Below, piece by piece: positions 7,840-17,122 of a stretch of 64,000 nucleotides of DNA. The notes beneath the pieces were generated by a model. The model did not search any database. It was not told the origin of the DNA and saw nothing but the letters and a program-made list of their open reading frames with translations. Position 1 is the first letter of the stretch, and the number at the start of each line of letters is the position of its first letter. The DNA is taken from NCBI RefSeq assembly GCF_024199795.1, contig NZ_JANADK010000001.1, positions 4,898,001-4,962,000 on the forward strand, written 5' to 3'. Position numbers and translations under genes: made by a program. Source of the stretch: Bradyrhizobium sp. CCGB01. Its GTDB lineage: Bacteria; Pseudomonadota; Alphaproteobacteria; Rhizobiales; Xanthobacteraceae.

Positions 7840-9129
7840 TCAATCGGCGGGCAGTCGCGAGCCGCCGATACGGTGATACTCGGCAAGGAACTGGTCATTC
7901 GGCGAATGACCATCACCATCGCGCGAATACTCCGTCTTCAAGCCATTGAGGAAGAACATGTCATGCGTGCGTTCGTGCTTGGCTTCGATCGGGCCGCGCG
8001 GCTCCAGCGCGAACAGTCCGTGGACATGGCCGGCTACGGTTTCCGACACGTTGATCCGTCCTGCAACTCCGAACGCCTCCATGAACCATGCGGTGTTGAC
8101 CGCATCGCCCCAGATGTCGAAAGTCATTCTGCGCAGACCCACGACGCCCGAAATGACGGGGCCGGTGTGAATGCCGATGCGCAGTTGCAGCCCTTGTTCG
8201 CCCGCCGCTTCGTATTGCGCCTTGAGGCGATCGAGCCGGGCGCGCATCTCCAGCGCCGCCAGGCAAACGTCGATCGAGTGCCGCCGGTCGGGCGATAGCA
8301 CCCCGGCCACCGCCATGTAGGCGTCGCCCACGGTTTTGACCTTCTCCAGACCATACCGGGCGCCGATGCCATCCATGGCCGTGAAATACTCATCGAGCAG
8401 ATTGATGAGGCGGGCCGGCTCGGTCCGTTCTGCCAGCAGTGTAAAGCCCTGGATATCCGCAAAAAGGATGGTCGCCGACCGCGTGTATCTGGGCTGGACT
8501 CTGCCGCAACGTTTGAGTTCGTCGGCGATCGGCGCCGGCAGGACATTGTGCAGCAGGGCTTCGGCGCGCGCGCGCTCGGTAGCGGCCTCCAGTCGCGCCT
8601 GCTCGAGCTCCCTGATTGTCCGGCCGTACTCAAGCAGCTTGCGGCGGAGCTCCAGTTGCGCCAGCACCTGATGCGACAGCATTCGCAGCGCTTCCGTCTG
8701 CTCGAACGAAAGCTGCCGCGGCTCGAAGTCCATCACACAGAGCGTCCCGAGCGCATAGCCTTCATCAGTGATCAGCGGCATACCGCAATAAAATCGGCAA
8801 GATGGCGTTAGCGCGACCATCGGACTGTTGTGAAAACGTGGATCCTGCTTCAAATCGGGAATGACGAGCAGCTCCGCGCCGCAGATCGTCGTCGTGCAGA
8901 CAGCACTCTCGCGTGGTGCGTCGGTGACGTCGACCGGAAGTCCATATCTCGCCTTGAGCCAGCGCCGGTCGTCATCGATGAAACTGATGTACGAGACCGG
9001 GCAGCCGCACAGCTGGGCCGCGAGCTCGGCGATTTCGTCGTAAGCGGCTTCAGGCGCGCTGTCGACGATGTCGAGCGCGTGCAGGGCCGCGAGACGTTCT
9101 GTTTCGTTTGCAGGCGCCGGTGACGGCAT
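7840..9129 (-). CDS. GAF-domain class III nucleotide cyclase, atypical catalytic motif
   Basis: 429 residues: GAF domain (about 20-160, with CGMPLITDEGYALGTLCVMD), a helical linker including LLHNVLPAPIADELK, and a class III cyclase domain (about 215-400). Both metal-binding Asp motifs are present (LFADIQGFT, VKTVGDAYM), as are the Lys and Asp associated with ATP preference (EKVKT, FDIWGD). The helix normally reading VNTASRME reads VNTAWFME: the Asn is kept but the transition-state Arg is Phe. Activity is therefore uncertain. Start ATG 9129 follows GCGGAG; a GTG at 9174 is an alternative. Confidence 0.88.
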   Translation of the reverse strand: MPSPAPANETERLAALHALDIVDSAPEAAYDEIAELAAQLCGCPVSYISFIDDDRRWLKARYGLPVDVTDAPRESAVCTTTICGAELLVIPDLKQDPRFHNSPMVALTPSCRFYCGMPLITDEGYALGTLCVMDFEPRQLSFEQTEALRMLSHQVLAQLELRRKLLEYGRTIRELEQARLEAATERARAEALLHNVLPAPIADELKRCGRVQPRYTRSATILFADIQGFTLLAERTEPARLINLLDEYFTAMDGIGARYGLEKVKTVGDAYMAVAGVLSPDRRHSIDVCLAALEMRARLDRLKAQYEAAGEQGLQLRIGIHTGPVISGVVGLRRMTFDIWGDAVNTAWFMEAFGVAGRINVSETVAGHVHGLFALEPRGPIEAKHERTHDMFFLNGLKTEYSRDGDGHSPNDQFLAEYHRIGGSRLPAD

Positions 9130-9381
9130 GTTGGTCTCCGCGGAGGAGATCCTGAGACGGGTCGTTCCGCTCACCGATAGCGGGGCGGTGGACCATGCCG
9201 TTCATTTGGGAAGGTGCTGGACGCGCGACAAGTGCCGTTCCGGCCGAGACGCGGCCGGTTCCGCCGTCGCGCCAGTCGAGCAAGACAGACCGGTCTTCGT
9301 GCTTGGAACGTTATGGCGCAAGGTGAGTTCGTTTTCGCTGGAAGATAGTGCATCGCAACCCGATCATTGGAGGGAACTGCC

Positions 9382-9876
9382 ATGAGCAGCGATGCAACCC
9401 GCAATTCGCCGTCATTGAGCGCGCTCTTCCGGGAGCCCGGGGCCGGCCCCACGCTTGACGTGCTCGGCGTGACGCACAGCTACAAGGCCATGGCGAGCGA
9501 TACCGGCCAACACTCCGTGTGGGAATCGGTCGTGCCGCCGGGCCGTGGTGCGCCGGCGCATACGCACAGCCGCGAGGACGAGGCATTCTATGTGCTGAGC
9601 GGCGAGGTGCTCGTCGACGTCGAAGGTGAGAGCAGTCCGTTGCGGCTTGGCACCGGTTCATTCCTCTTTGCGCCACGCAATCGGCGTCACGGCTATCGCA
9701 ACGTCGGCACGGATACGGCGCGTCTGCTGGTGTTCGCGTTACCGGGCGCCGGCCTCGATCGCATGTTTGCTGCCTTCGACGAGCTTGGAAGGCGCACCGG
9801 AGGCGTGCCGTCTGTCCAGGCCGTCGCGACGATTGCCGAGCAACATGGTGTCGTGATCCATCTTCCGGCCGATTGA
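9382..9876 (+). CDS. Cytoplasmic cupin-domain protein
   Basis: 164 residues, no signal peptide. A single cupin core is seen from about residue 45 to 120: GRGAPAHTHSREDEAFYVLSGE carries the HxH...E metal motif and FAPRNRRHGYRN the second histidine motif. GGAGGGAACTGCC precedes the ATG. It is divergent from the cyclase gene with about 250 bp between the starts. No specific substrate can be proposed. Confidence 0.82.
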   Translation: MSSDATRNSPSLSALFREPGAGPTLDVLGVTHSYKAMASDTGQHSVWESVVPPGRGAPAHTHSREDEAFYVLSGEVLVDVEGESSPLRLGTGSFLFAPRNRRHGYRNVGTDTARLLVFALPGAGLDRMFAAFDELGRRTGGVPSVQAVATIAEQHGVVIHLPAD

Positions 9877-10057
9877 AACGGTGAAGGCGCCAGAATCAAC
9901 CGCGCTTTGCGACTGGTGCGCAGTTGCCGTTGTTCTGCCTGACGCGCCAAACGGTTATGTCGCGCGAGCGTGCATCGTGCTCCGTCCCGGAGCTACTTTG
10001 CATGGGGTTGTTTTGCAGATTTTTTGTTTGGCCGTGAACCGGACGGCCATTGCCGCC

Positions 10058-11134
10058 TCACGCCCCGCAGACGATCACCCCGTACCAGCCGAGCCCCCGA
10101 TAGGTCTCGTAGCCCGGCGTCGCATGGAAGGCGACCAGCGCGCCGGTGCGGTCGTGGTAGAAGCCGGAGCGCTGGCCGTTCAGCGCGATCGAGATGCGCT
10201 CGCTGAGGATACCCTGGCCGTCGGAAGCCGCGATGACGCGGAGGTTCGAGTCCACCAGCAGCACGCGCGCCTTGTCACTGTCGCCGACGCGCACGCCTTG
10301 CACGATGGCGCGGGCCTGCGCCTCCCAGTCGAAATGGATGGCGAGCACGCCGATCGGTGCGCCGTTGGCCTGACCGCCGGCGCGGACGCTGGCGCAATAG
10401 GTCGCGACCTGCGCATTGCCGAGCAGGGGCTGGTTCTCGACGTCGCCGGCGACATAGTCATCGCCGGAGCGCAAGGTTCGCGCTTCGCGAAACCACTTCG
10501 TGTGGGCGACGTTCTGGCCGACGACGCGAAAGCGGTCGGCGCGGCCGTTGGCGATGACGTTGCCGTCGAGATCGCAGAGCCAGAGGTCGAGATAGACGGT
10601 GTACGCCCCGAGGATCACGCCGAGGCGCTGCGAGGCATAGTTGACCGCAGCCGGGGCAGGCGAGGCCGCGCAATCGACGACCGCGGAATCGGTCGCCCAC
10701 CAGCGTACGTCGCAGGTGCGCTCATAGAGGTTGCGGTCGATCAGCTCGACCGCGTTCAGCGACAGATCGACCATGCGTTCGCCGCGCGAGCGCTGGCTCA
10801 TCCGGTCGATCGAGGAGACGAGGTCGCCGGTGCGCTTCGTCAGCTGGGTTTCGAGCTCGCGCGCGATGGTCTCGACCTGCTGGCCGACGCCGCGCACCTC
10901 CTGCGCGACCACCGCGAAGCCCGCGCCCTGCGCGCCGGCGCGCGAGCTCTCGATCAGCGCGTTCAGCGCCAGCATCTTCATCTGGTTGGTGATCTGCTGG
11001 ATCGCCTTGGTCTTGTCGACCGCGATCTGGTTGACCTCCGCGGTCAGGCGATTGATCAGCGCGGAGATGTCGGAATCATCATCAGTGGGTTCGGTGGCGA
11101 TCGGCTTGGCTTTCAGACCCAGCGCAGCAGACAT
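10058..11134 (-). CDS. Soluble MCP-like protein: short signalling hairpin plus C-terminal Cache-like domain
   Basis: 358 residues with no membrane segment. The N-terminal third is helical and contains the core of a methyl-accepting chemotaxis hairpin tip (MLALNALIESSRAGAQGAGFAVVAQEVR, residues about 50-78; quoted only in part elsewhere). The rest resembles a Cache/PDC sensor (WWATDSAVVDCA, LCDLDGNVIAN, GVLAIHFDWEAQA, LGWYGVIV). This order is the reverse of a usual transmembrane chemoreceptor, where the sensor is N-terminal and periplasmic. Start ATG 11134 is taken over an upstream in-frame start at 11188. Ligand and partner unknown. Confidence 0.75.
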   Translation of the reverse strand: MSAALGLKAKPIATEPTDDDSDISALINRLTAEVNQIAVDKTKAIQQITNQMKMLALNALIESSRAGAQGAGFAVVAQEVRGVGQQVETIARELETQLTKRTGDLVSSIDRMSQRSRGERMVDLSLNAVELIDRNLYERTCDVRWWATDSAVVDCAASPAPAAVNYASQRLGVILGAYTVYLDLWLCDLDGNVIANGRADRFRVVGQNVAHTKWFREARTLRSGDDYVAGDVENQPLLGNAQVATYCASVRAGGQANGAPIGVLAIHFDWEAQARAIVQGVRVGDSDKARVLLVDSNLRVIAASDGQGILSERISIALNGQRSGFYHDRTGALVAFHATPGYETYRGLGWYGVIVCGA

Positions 11135-11417
11135 CGGGGGACTTCCCTTGGCAATGAGGTCTGATCTGCAACGAACCCGGAACAACAAATCACAGATCGA
11201 ATACGAGTCTTTTTCGAAGATTCCGCCTAACGCCTGCTTAATTTGCTGTTCCGTCGGTTGCCCAAATGATAGTCAGTCCGCGCAGCAAAGCGGCAATCCA
11301 CCGCTTTGTGCGTCGCGGACATTGCAAATCCCGGGGGATTCCAGGTCAATCGTCATTGTCGGCCGATCGCCGCAACGCCCTGTCCGGCTCCCACGTTCCT
11401 CAAGCCAGTTCCGACTC
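11135..11417. other. Divergent intergenic region, MCP-like gene / recJ
   Basis: About 280 bp between the divergent starts of the MCP-like gene and recJ. It should hold both promoters. I see no clear operator, hairpin or small gene in it. Confidence 0.5.
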
Positions 11418-13259
11418 ATGACGCCGCCCGCCACCGCCTTGCCCGTCGAAATGCCCCAGGCGTTCCTGGGCGTGGCGCGCTCGCTCACCGACAAGCTCTG
11501 GCGCGACCGGCTGGACGCGCGTGGGGCGGCCAAGGCGCTCGCCATCGTGCAGCAGCACCAATTGCCGGAGCTGCTGGCGCGGGTGCTGGCAGGCCGCGGT
11601 GTCGATATCGATGCTGTCGCTGACTTCCTCGATCCGACCATCCGCAAGCTCATGCCGGACCCGTTCACCGTGACGGAGATGGAAGCCGCCGCAAGGCGGA
11701 TCGCGGATGCGGCGGCGAAGGGCGAGAAGGTCGCGATCTTCGGCGACTACGACGTCGACGGCGCCACCTCGGCCGCGCTGCTGGCCTGGCACCTGCGGCA
11801 TTGCGGACTCGATCCGCTGATCCACATTCCCGATCGCATTTTCGAGGGCTACGGCCCCAACGTCGAGGCCGTTCGCGGGCTGGCGGCAAAGGGCGCGACG
11901 CTGCTCGTCACCGTCGATTGCGGCACCACCAGCATCGAGCCGCTCGCGGAAGCCAGGCGCCTTGGCATGTCCGTGGTGGTGATCGATCATCATCAGGCCG
12001 GCACGGAGCTGCCGGAGGTCGATGCGCTGGTCAATCCGAACCGGCTCGACGATCTCTCCGGCCTTGGCCATCTCGCCGCGGTCGGTCTCGTGCTGGTGAC
12101 GCTGGTCGCGGTCAATCGCGAGCTGCGCCAGCGCGGCTTCTGGACCAGCGAGATGCCCGAGCCCGATCTGCTCGGCATGCTGCATCACGTCGCGCTCGGC
12201 ACGGTCGCGGATGTCGCGCCGCTGATCGGGCTCAACCGCGCTTTCGTCGCAAAAGGCCTGATCGCGATGCGGCGGCGCGACCATGTCGGCCACACCGCGC
12301 TGATGGACGTGGCGCGGCTCAACGGTCCGCCGGAGGCCTGGCATCTCGGCTTCATGCTGGGGCCGCGCGTCAATGCCGGCGGCCGCATCGGCCGTGCCGA
12401 TCTCGGCGTACGCTTGCTGCTCGAAGGCGACAGCGTCGAGGCCGCGCGGATCGCCGCCGAGCTCGATCGCCTCAACAGCGAGCGCCGCGTCATCGAGCAG
12501 GCCGCGGAAGCGCAGGCCGAAGCCGAAGCGCTCGCCTCGATCGGGCTGGAGGACAAGCTCGGCGTCATCGTCACGGCCTCCGAAGGCTGGCATCCCGGCG
12601 TGGTTGGCCTCGTCGCGTCTCGCCTGAAGGAGAAGTTTTCGCGACCGGCTTTTGCCGTTGCGCTGGAGCCCGGCGGCATCGGCACCGGCTCGGGCCGCTC
12701 CATCGCCGGCGTCGACATCGGCAAGGCGGTGCGGCAGGCAGTCGCCGACGGTATCTTGCTCAAGGGCGGCGGCCACGCGATGGCCGCGGGCGTGACGCTG
12801 CGGAAAGAGAAGCTCGCCGAGTTTCGCGCCTATCTCGAAAACGCGCTGGGGCAGGACGTCGCCGAGGCGCGCCACGTCAACGAGCTCTACATCGACGGCG
12901 CGGTGTCCGCGCGCGCGGTGACGACGGAGCTTGCGGCGACGCTCAACCGCGCCGGTCCTTTCGGCAGCGGCAATCCGGAAGTCGTGCTGGCGCTGCCGGC
13001 GCACCAGCTCGTGTATGCCGACGAGGTCGGACAGGCGCATTTGAGGCTGCGTTTCAAGTCTGGCGATGGCTCGATCGTCAACGGCATCGCATTCCGTTCG
13101 GTCGGCCAGAAGCTCGGAAATGCGCTGCTCGCCAATCGCGGCCAGCAACTGCATGTCGCGGGATCATTGTCGGTCGACCGCTACCAGGGCGCCGAACGCG
13201 TGCAATTCCGCGTCGTCGACGTCGCGCTACCGGACCAGGGGCCATCCGTGATTAGATAA
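11418..13259 (+). CDS. recJ: Single-stranded-DNA-specific exonuclease RecJ
   Basis: 613 residues. DHH-family phosphoesterase motifs are present: GDYDVDGATS (about residue 109), VTVDCGTTS, VIDHHQAG, and the DHHA1 region with GRIGRADLGVRLL and GSGRSIAGVDIG. RecJ degrades ssDNA 5' to 3' in recombination and mismatch repair. ATG 11418 gives a protein of usual RecJ length; the frame stays open far upstream but that stretch is antisense to the MCP-like gene and is not a RecJ domain. Confidence 0.95.
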   Translation: MTPPATALPVEMPQAFLGVARSLTDKLWRDRLDARGAAKALAIVQQHQLPELLARVLAGRGVDIDAVADFLDPTIRKLMPDPFTVTEMEAAARRIADAAAKGEKVAIFGDYDVDGATSAALLAWHLRHCGLDPLIHIPDRIFEGYGPNVEAVRGLAAKGATLLVTVDCGTTSIEPLAEARRLGMSVVVIDHHQAGTELPEVDALVNPNRLDDLSGLGHLAAVGLVLVTLVAVNRELRQRGFWTSEMPEPDLLGMLHHVALGTVADVAPLIGLNRAFVAKGLIAMRRRDHVGHTALMDVARLNGPPEAWHLGFMLGPRVNAGGRIGRADLGVRLLLEGDSVEAARIAAELDRLNSERRVIEQAAEAQAEAEALASIGLEDKLGVIVTASEGWHPGVVGLVASRLKEKFSRPAFAVALEPGGIGTGSGRSIAGVDIGKAVRQAVADGILLKGGGHAMAAGVTLRKEKLAEFRAYLENALGQDVAEARHVNELYIDGAVSARAVTTELAATLNRAGPFGSGNPEVVLALPAHQLVYADEVGQAHLRLRFKSGDGSIVNGIAFRSVGQKLGNALLANRGQQLHVAGSLSVDRYQGAERVQFRVVDVALPDQGPSVIR

Positions 13260-13323
13260 CGCAAGATCCGACGGTGTCATGCGGTCAAAATAATCCGCTC
13301 AAACAACAAAAAAAGGAGTGAAC

Positions 13324-14133
13324 ATGGCAGGGCAGGTTGAGGGCAAGGTCGCGCTCGTGACAGGCGGCGCTTCGGGTATCGGCGAAGCCATCGTCGAGCT
13401 GTTCGCGCGCGAGGGCGCAACGGTCGTCATCACCGATATCGACGAGCTGCGCGGCCCCGAGCTCGCCAAGCGCGTGACAAAGGCCGGCGGCAAGGCAATC
13501 TTCCTGGAGCAGGACGTCACCAGCGAGGAACGCTGGATCGAGATCGCAGCCGAGATCGCAAAACGCTACGGCCGGCTCGATATCATGGTTTCCAATGCCG
13601 GCATCGGCATCGCCGTGCCCTCGATCGTCGACATGACGCTAAGCGACTGGCGCAAGCAGAACGCGATCAATCTCGATGGCGTGTTTCTCTCGGTCAAGCA
13701 CTGCCTGCCCCTGATGCGGAAGACCGGCGGCGGCTCGATCGTCATGATGTCCTCGCTCGCGGGCCTGCGTGGCGCGCCGGGCCTGTCGGCCTATTCGGCC
13801 ACCAAGGGCGGCGTGCGGTTGTTCGCCAAATCGATCGCGATGGAATGCGCGGCCGCCGGCGACGGCATCCGCGTCAACTCCGTGCACCCCGGCATCATCG
13901 ACACGCCGATCTGGGGCAAGATCCCGACCGGGGCGACTGGCGCCGGCCAGAACGCGCCGATCGACCCGGAGGAGCGCGCCAAGGTCGCAACGCCGCTCGG
14001 CCGTGCCGGCCAGGCTGCGGAGATCGCCTCGGGCGTGCTGTATCTGGCCTCCGATGCCTCGCGCTACGTCACCGGCAGCGAGCTCGTCATCGACGGCGGC
14101 ATGAATGCCGGCGGCGTGCCGCGGCGGGCGTAG
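13324..14133 (+). CDS. Classical short-chain dehydrogenase/reductase
   Basis: 269 residues. TGGASGIGEA is the cofactor loop, NAG (SNAGIG) and the catalytic Ser/Tyr/Lys (MMSSLAG, YSATKGG) are all present, as is the C-terminal ITGSELVIDGG-type block (VTGSELVIDGG). A strong AAAGGAG precedes ATG 13324. The Asp after the second strand (ITDIDE) suggests NAD rather than NADP. It is followed by a class II aldolase gene in the same direction, so both may act on one substrate; the substrate is unknown. Confidence 0.9.
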   Translation: MAGQVEGKVALVTGGASGIGEAIVELFAREGATVVITDIDELRGPELAKRVTKAGGKAIFLEQDVTSEERWIEIAAEIAKRYGRLDIMVSNAGIGIAVPSIVDMTLSDWRKQNAINLDGVFLSVKHCLPLMRKTGGGSIVMMSSLAGLRGAPGLSAYSATKGGVRLFAKSIAMECAAAGDGIRVNSVHPGIIDTPIWGKIPTGATGAGQNAPIDPEERAKVATPLGRAGQAAEIASGVLYLASDASRYVTGSELVIDGGMNAGGVPRRA

Positions 14134-14225
14134 TCGACGCAGGGCAGGGTGGCGGGACGAGGGGCTGACGCTTGCGCGTCGCCCCTGTACAACGCCAGAA
14201 GCCGATCAAACGAGGTTTCCCTGCC

Positions 14226-15032
14226 ATGGCGCACAGCCTGTCCCACGCCGCTTCATCCGCGTCCGCAACCGCCTCAGTGGGGTCGAACCGGCCGGATCTC
14301 GCCACCGACGCGATCCGCACCGCGCGCGAGGACCTCGCCGCCTGCTTCCGCATGGCTGCGCGCAACGGTTTTGAGGAAGGCATCTGCAACCATTTCTCGG
14401 CGGTGGTGCCGGGCCACGACGATCTCTTCCTGGTCAATCCCTACGGCTACGCCTTTCGCGAGCTGACCGCGTCAAGGCTTTTGATCTGCGACTTCCACGG
14501 CAACGTGCTCGACGGCGAGGGCGTGCCCGAGGCGACCGCGTTCTACATCCATGCCGAGATGCACAAGCGCCTGCCGCGCGCCAAGGTCGCCTTCCACACC
14601 CACATGCCCTATGCCACGGCGCTGTCGATGACCGAGGGCGATCCCCTGATCTGGGCTGGCCAGACCGCGCTCAAATTCTACGGTCGCACCGCGGTCGACC
14701 GCGACTATAACGGCCTCGCGCTGGACAACCGCGAAGGCGCGCGCATCGCGTCCGCGGTGGGTGATGCCGACATCGTCTTCATGAAGCATCACGGCGTGAT
14801 GGTGCTGGCCCCGACCATCGCGGAGGCCTGGGACGATCTCTATTACCTCGAACGCGCCGCCGAGGTGCAGGTGCTGGCGATGTCGACGGGAAGGGAAGTT
14901 CTGCCCGTCGATGCCGCGATCGCCGCCGAAACCTACAGGCAGATGCGCGAGGGCGACTCCGAATCCGCGCGGCTGCACCTCGCCGCGATCCGGCGGCAGC
15001 TTGATGCGGAAGAGCCGCAATATCGACACTAG
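14226..15032 (+). CDS. Class II aldolase/adducin-family protein
   Basis: 268 residues. The zinc-site histidines appear in FHTHMPYATAL and KHHGVMVLA, and the nearby Glu in EATAFYIHAEMHKR. Members include fuculose- and ribulose-phosphate aldolases, decarboxylases and uncharacterised proteins; the HTHxxY form here is common among the latter. Start ATG 14226 follows GAGGTTTCCCTGCC. It lies 92 bp after the SDR gene, and the pair suggests a small catabolic unit for a polyol or hydroxyketone, which is inference. Confidence 0.85.
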   Translation: MAHSLSHAASSASATASVGSNRPDLATDAIRTAREDLAACFRMAARNGFEEGICNHFSAVVPGHDDLFLVNPYGYAFRELTASRLLICDFHGNVLDGEGVPEATAFYIHAEMHKRLPRAKVAFHTHMPYATALSMTEGDPLIWAGQTALKFYGRTAVDRDYNGLALDNREGARIASAVGDADIVFMKHHGVMVLAPTIAEAWDDLYYLERAAEVQVLAMSTGREVLPVDAAIAAETYRQMREGDSESARLHLAAIRRQLDAEEPQYRH

Positions 15033-15042
15033 CGATGGTCGC

Positions 15043-15077
15043 GTAGCCCGGATGGAGCGCAGCGCGATCCGGGCTAC
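15043..15077. repeat. REP-like palindrome (GTAGCCCGGAT family)
   Basis: Perfect 11-bp inverted arms GTAGCCCGGAT and ATCCGGGCTAC flank a GAGCGCAGCG core. It lies between two convergent genes (aldolase and transglycosylase) and belongs to the same family as the elements at 18919-18985. These palindromes are abundant intergenic repeats in Bradyrhizobium-type genomes. Confidence 0.85.
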
Positions 15078-15086
15078 CTGCCGCGG

Positions 15087-16316
15087 CTAGCTGCCCTGCC
15101 GCAGCTTCGCCAGCACCTTCAGCCCGCCATAGCCATCCGCGGGCGCAATCCCCGCCCGCTGCTGGAAATCCTTGACCGCCTTCATGGTGTCGTTGCCGAC
15201 GCGGCCGTCGGTGCCGCCGGTGTCGAAGCCGGCCTTGGTCAGCCGCGTCTGCATCTCCTGCACCTCGGCCAGCGTCAGCGCGCGCTCGGAGCCGGGGAAA
15301 GGCTGGATGAAGGGCGGCGCGCCGAGGCAGCGGTCGCCGAGATGGCAGATCGCCAGCGCATAGTTCATCGAGGGATTGTAGCTCTTCACCGAGTAGAAGT
15401 TCGGTCCGAGCAGAAAGGTCGGGCCGCCTGCGACGGGCGTCCACATCTGCGCGGATGCGTTCGGTTGCGGGAACGGCTGGCCGTCGGCGCGGGTGACGCC
15501 GGCTGCCTGCCACGCCGCGTAAGTCCGGCTGCCACTCATGTTGCCGGACGCGCGCACCTCGTAGCCCCAGTGCTCGCCGCGATGCCACTTGCCGCGATTG
15601 ACGAGGTATTTTGCGGTCGATCCCAATGCGTCGTCGGGCTTGCCGAACGGCGAGACCTTGCCGTCGCCGTCATAGTCGATTCCGACATTGAGCCAGACCT
15701 CCGGCATCCATTGCGAATGGCCCATCGCGCCGGCCCAGGATCCCTGCATCTGCTCCGGCGTGCTCCAGCCTTTGTCGACGATGCGCAGCGCGTTGATCAG
15801 CTCGGTTTCCCAATAGGCCTTGCGGCGCGGCTCGTTCCAGGCGAGCGCGGCGAGCGAGGGGAACACCGGCGTCATGTGGTTCTGCTGCACCAGCGGATCG
15901 CCATAGGCGGACTCCACGCCCCACAACGCCAGCAGCGTGCCGCGCTCGACGCCGAAATCGCGCTCGACGCGCGCGAGCAGCGCCTCGTTGTTCTTCAGCG
16001 CGATCTTGCCGTTGATGATGCGCCAGTCGGAGACGCGGCGATTGATGTATTGCCAGACCTGTTCGTGGAATTCGGGCTGGTTGCGCATCTGCTTGAACAC
16101 GCTCATGTCAGGCTCGACCCGCGCCATCGCGCGTTGCCATGTCGCGGCCGAAATGCCTTTCGCCATGGCGCGTGCACGAAAGCCCTCGCGCCATTCGTCG
16201 AAGCCCGGAGGCGCGGCGAGGAGCTGCGTGGGGAATGCGACGAGTGCGGCTGCGCCGAGCGTGGATCGAAGCAGGGCGCGGCGGCTGTGGCCGGCAGAGG
16301 AATCAGCGTGTTTCAT
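15087..16316 (-). CDS. Lytic murein transglycosylase (MltB family) with peptidoglycan-binding domain
   Basis: 409 residues. The N-terminus has paired arginines before a hydrophobic run (SRRALLRSTLGAAALVAFP), a possible Tat signal. The catalytic Glu is in LWGVESAYGDP (about residue 140), and SWAGAMGHSQWMPE and IDYDGDGKVS are family hallmarks. The last 60 residues form a PG_binding_1 domain (LTKAGFDTGGTDGRVGNDT). It cleaves peptidoglycan glycan strands with anhydro-muropeptide formation in the periplasm. Full length for the family. Confidence 0.92.
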   Translation of the reverse strand: MKHADSSAGHSRRALLRSTLGAAALVAFPTQLLAAPPGFDEWREGFRARAMAKGISAATWQRAMARVEPDMSVFKQMRNQPEFHEQVWQYINRRVSDWRIINGKIALKNNEALLARVERDFGVERGTLLALWGVESAYGDPLVQQNHMTPVFPSLAALAWNEPRRKAYWETELINALRIVDKGWSTPEQMQGSWAGAMGHSQWMPEVWLNVGIDYDGDGKVSPFGKPDDALGSTAKYLVNRGKWHRGEHWGYEVRASGNMSGSRTYAAWQAAGVTRADGQPFPQPNASAQMWTPVAGGPTFLLGPNFYSVKSYNPSMNYALAICHLGDRCLGAPPFIQPFPGSERALTLAEVQEMQTRLTKAGFDTGGTDGRVGNDTMKAVKDFQQRAGIAPADGYGGLKVLAKLRQGS

Positions 16317-16452
16317 GGACCCATTCTAGCGGGAAACAGGGGCCCTGTGAGCCAGTTCCTGGAACACCGGGATGAGGTCATCGCCGCCGCGTTCCGCCGG
16401 AACAAAGTGTCGCAGTCCCGCATTCCCTCCGCATACATTGGAGGATGAGAGG

Positions 16453-16713
16453 ATGAAAAGATATCTGTTTGCGGCCGCCATGGTCACGGCCATCGCCGCG
16501 CCTGCATTCGCCGACGAAGTCGGCGTTCACGTCGGTCCGGTTGGTGCCGGCGTGACGGTCGGACAGTCCCATGAATATCGTGAGCGGGATCGCGATCGCG
16601 ACCGCACCACAGTCATCAAGGAGCGCGAGCCTGCCGACCGCACCACGGTGATCAAGAAGGAAGATGAATTCGGCAATCGCAGCAAGACCGTGATTCATCA
16701 CGACAACGACTGA
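16453..16713 (+). CDS. Small exported hypothetical protein, charged
   Basis: 86 residues. A signal peptide (YLFAAAMVTAIAAPAFA) is followed by a short hydrophobic stretch GVHVGPVGAGVTVG and then an Arg/Asp/Glu-rich tail with two near-identical TTVIK repeats (DRDRTTVIKERE, ADRTTVIKKED). GAGAGG precedes the ATG. Function unknown; tails of this kind are common in exported rhizobial proteins of the RcnB-like or DUF type, but no family is assigned here. Confidence 0.75.
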   Translation: MKRYLFAAAMVTAIAAPAFADEVGVHVGPVGAGVTVGQSHEYRERDRDRDRTTVIKEREPADRTTVIKKEDEFGNRSKTVIHHDND

Positions 16714-16786
16714 CGGAGCAGGGCCCCGGCTGATCGCCGGGGCCTGCCTTCCGCACCCAGTCTGCTCATCGAAAAGTCGGGGTGGA

Positions 16787-17038
16787 ATGAAGATACGCGC
16801 ACATGCGGAGAGCCATGTCGTCGAACTCGACGACGGATCGCAATGGCAGATTTATCCCGGCGATCTCGCGACCACGCTGAGCTGGAAGCCCGAAACCGAT
16901 TTGCACCTGGAGCCAGGCGGCGACCGGGTGAGTTCGCATGTGCTGGTCAATGCCGCGGATCAGAGCCGCGTGCGCGTGATCGCAGCGGGCGAGACCTGGC
17001 CGGACGGCGAGGTTAAGAAGGCGTTGAAGGACGGCTAG
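16787..17038 (+). CDS. Small hypothetical protein
   Basis: 83 residues, soluble, no signal peptide. The sequence alternates short beta-strand-like runs (SHVVELDDGSQWQIYPGD, DLHLEPGGD) and ends KKALKDG. GGGGTGGA sits before the ATG. No family recognised. It lies 74 bp after the small exported gene in the same direction. Confidence 0.6.
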   Translation: MKIRAHAESHVVELDDGSQWQIYPGDLATTLSWKPETDLHLEPGGDRVSSHVLVNAADQSRVRVIAAGETWPDGEVKKALKDG

Positions 17039-17122
17039 GCATCCTTGCGCCTGCCCAGATATCCCCGATTTGAAGCCTGTCACTTTACGGTCGGTTCGCT
17101 TCCGTCCGCGCAGAATGGGCGC

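Noticed and set aside
10731..11417. Upstream extension of the recJ frame (229 codons)
   Set aside because: Antisense to the MCP-like gene, not RecJ sequence; ATG 11418 gives the usual length.
16139..16375. Plus-strand frame opposite the transglycosylase start
   Set aside because: Antisense frame of a well-supported gene with signal peptide; no ribosome site.
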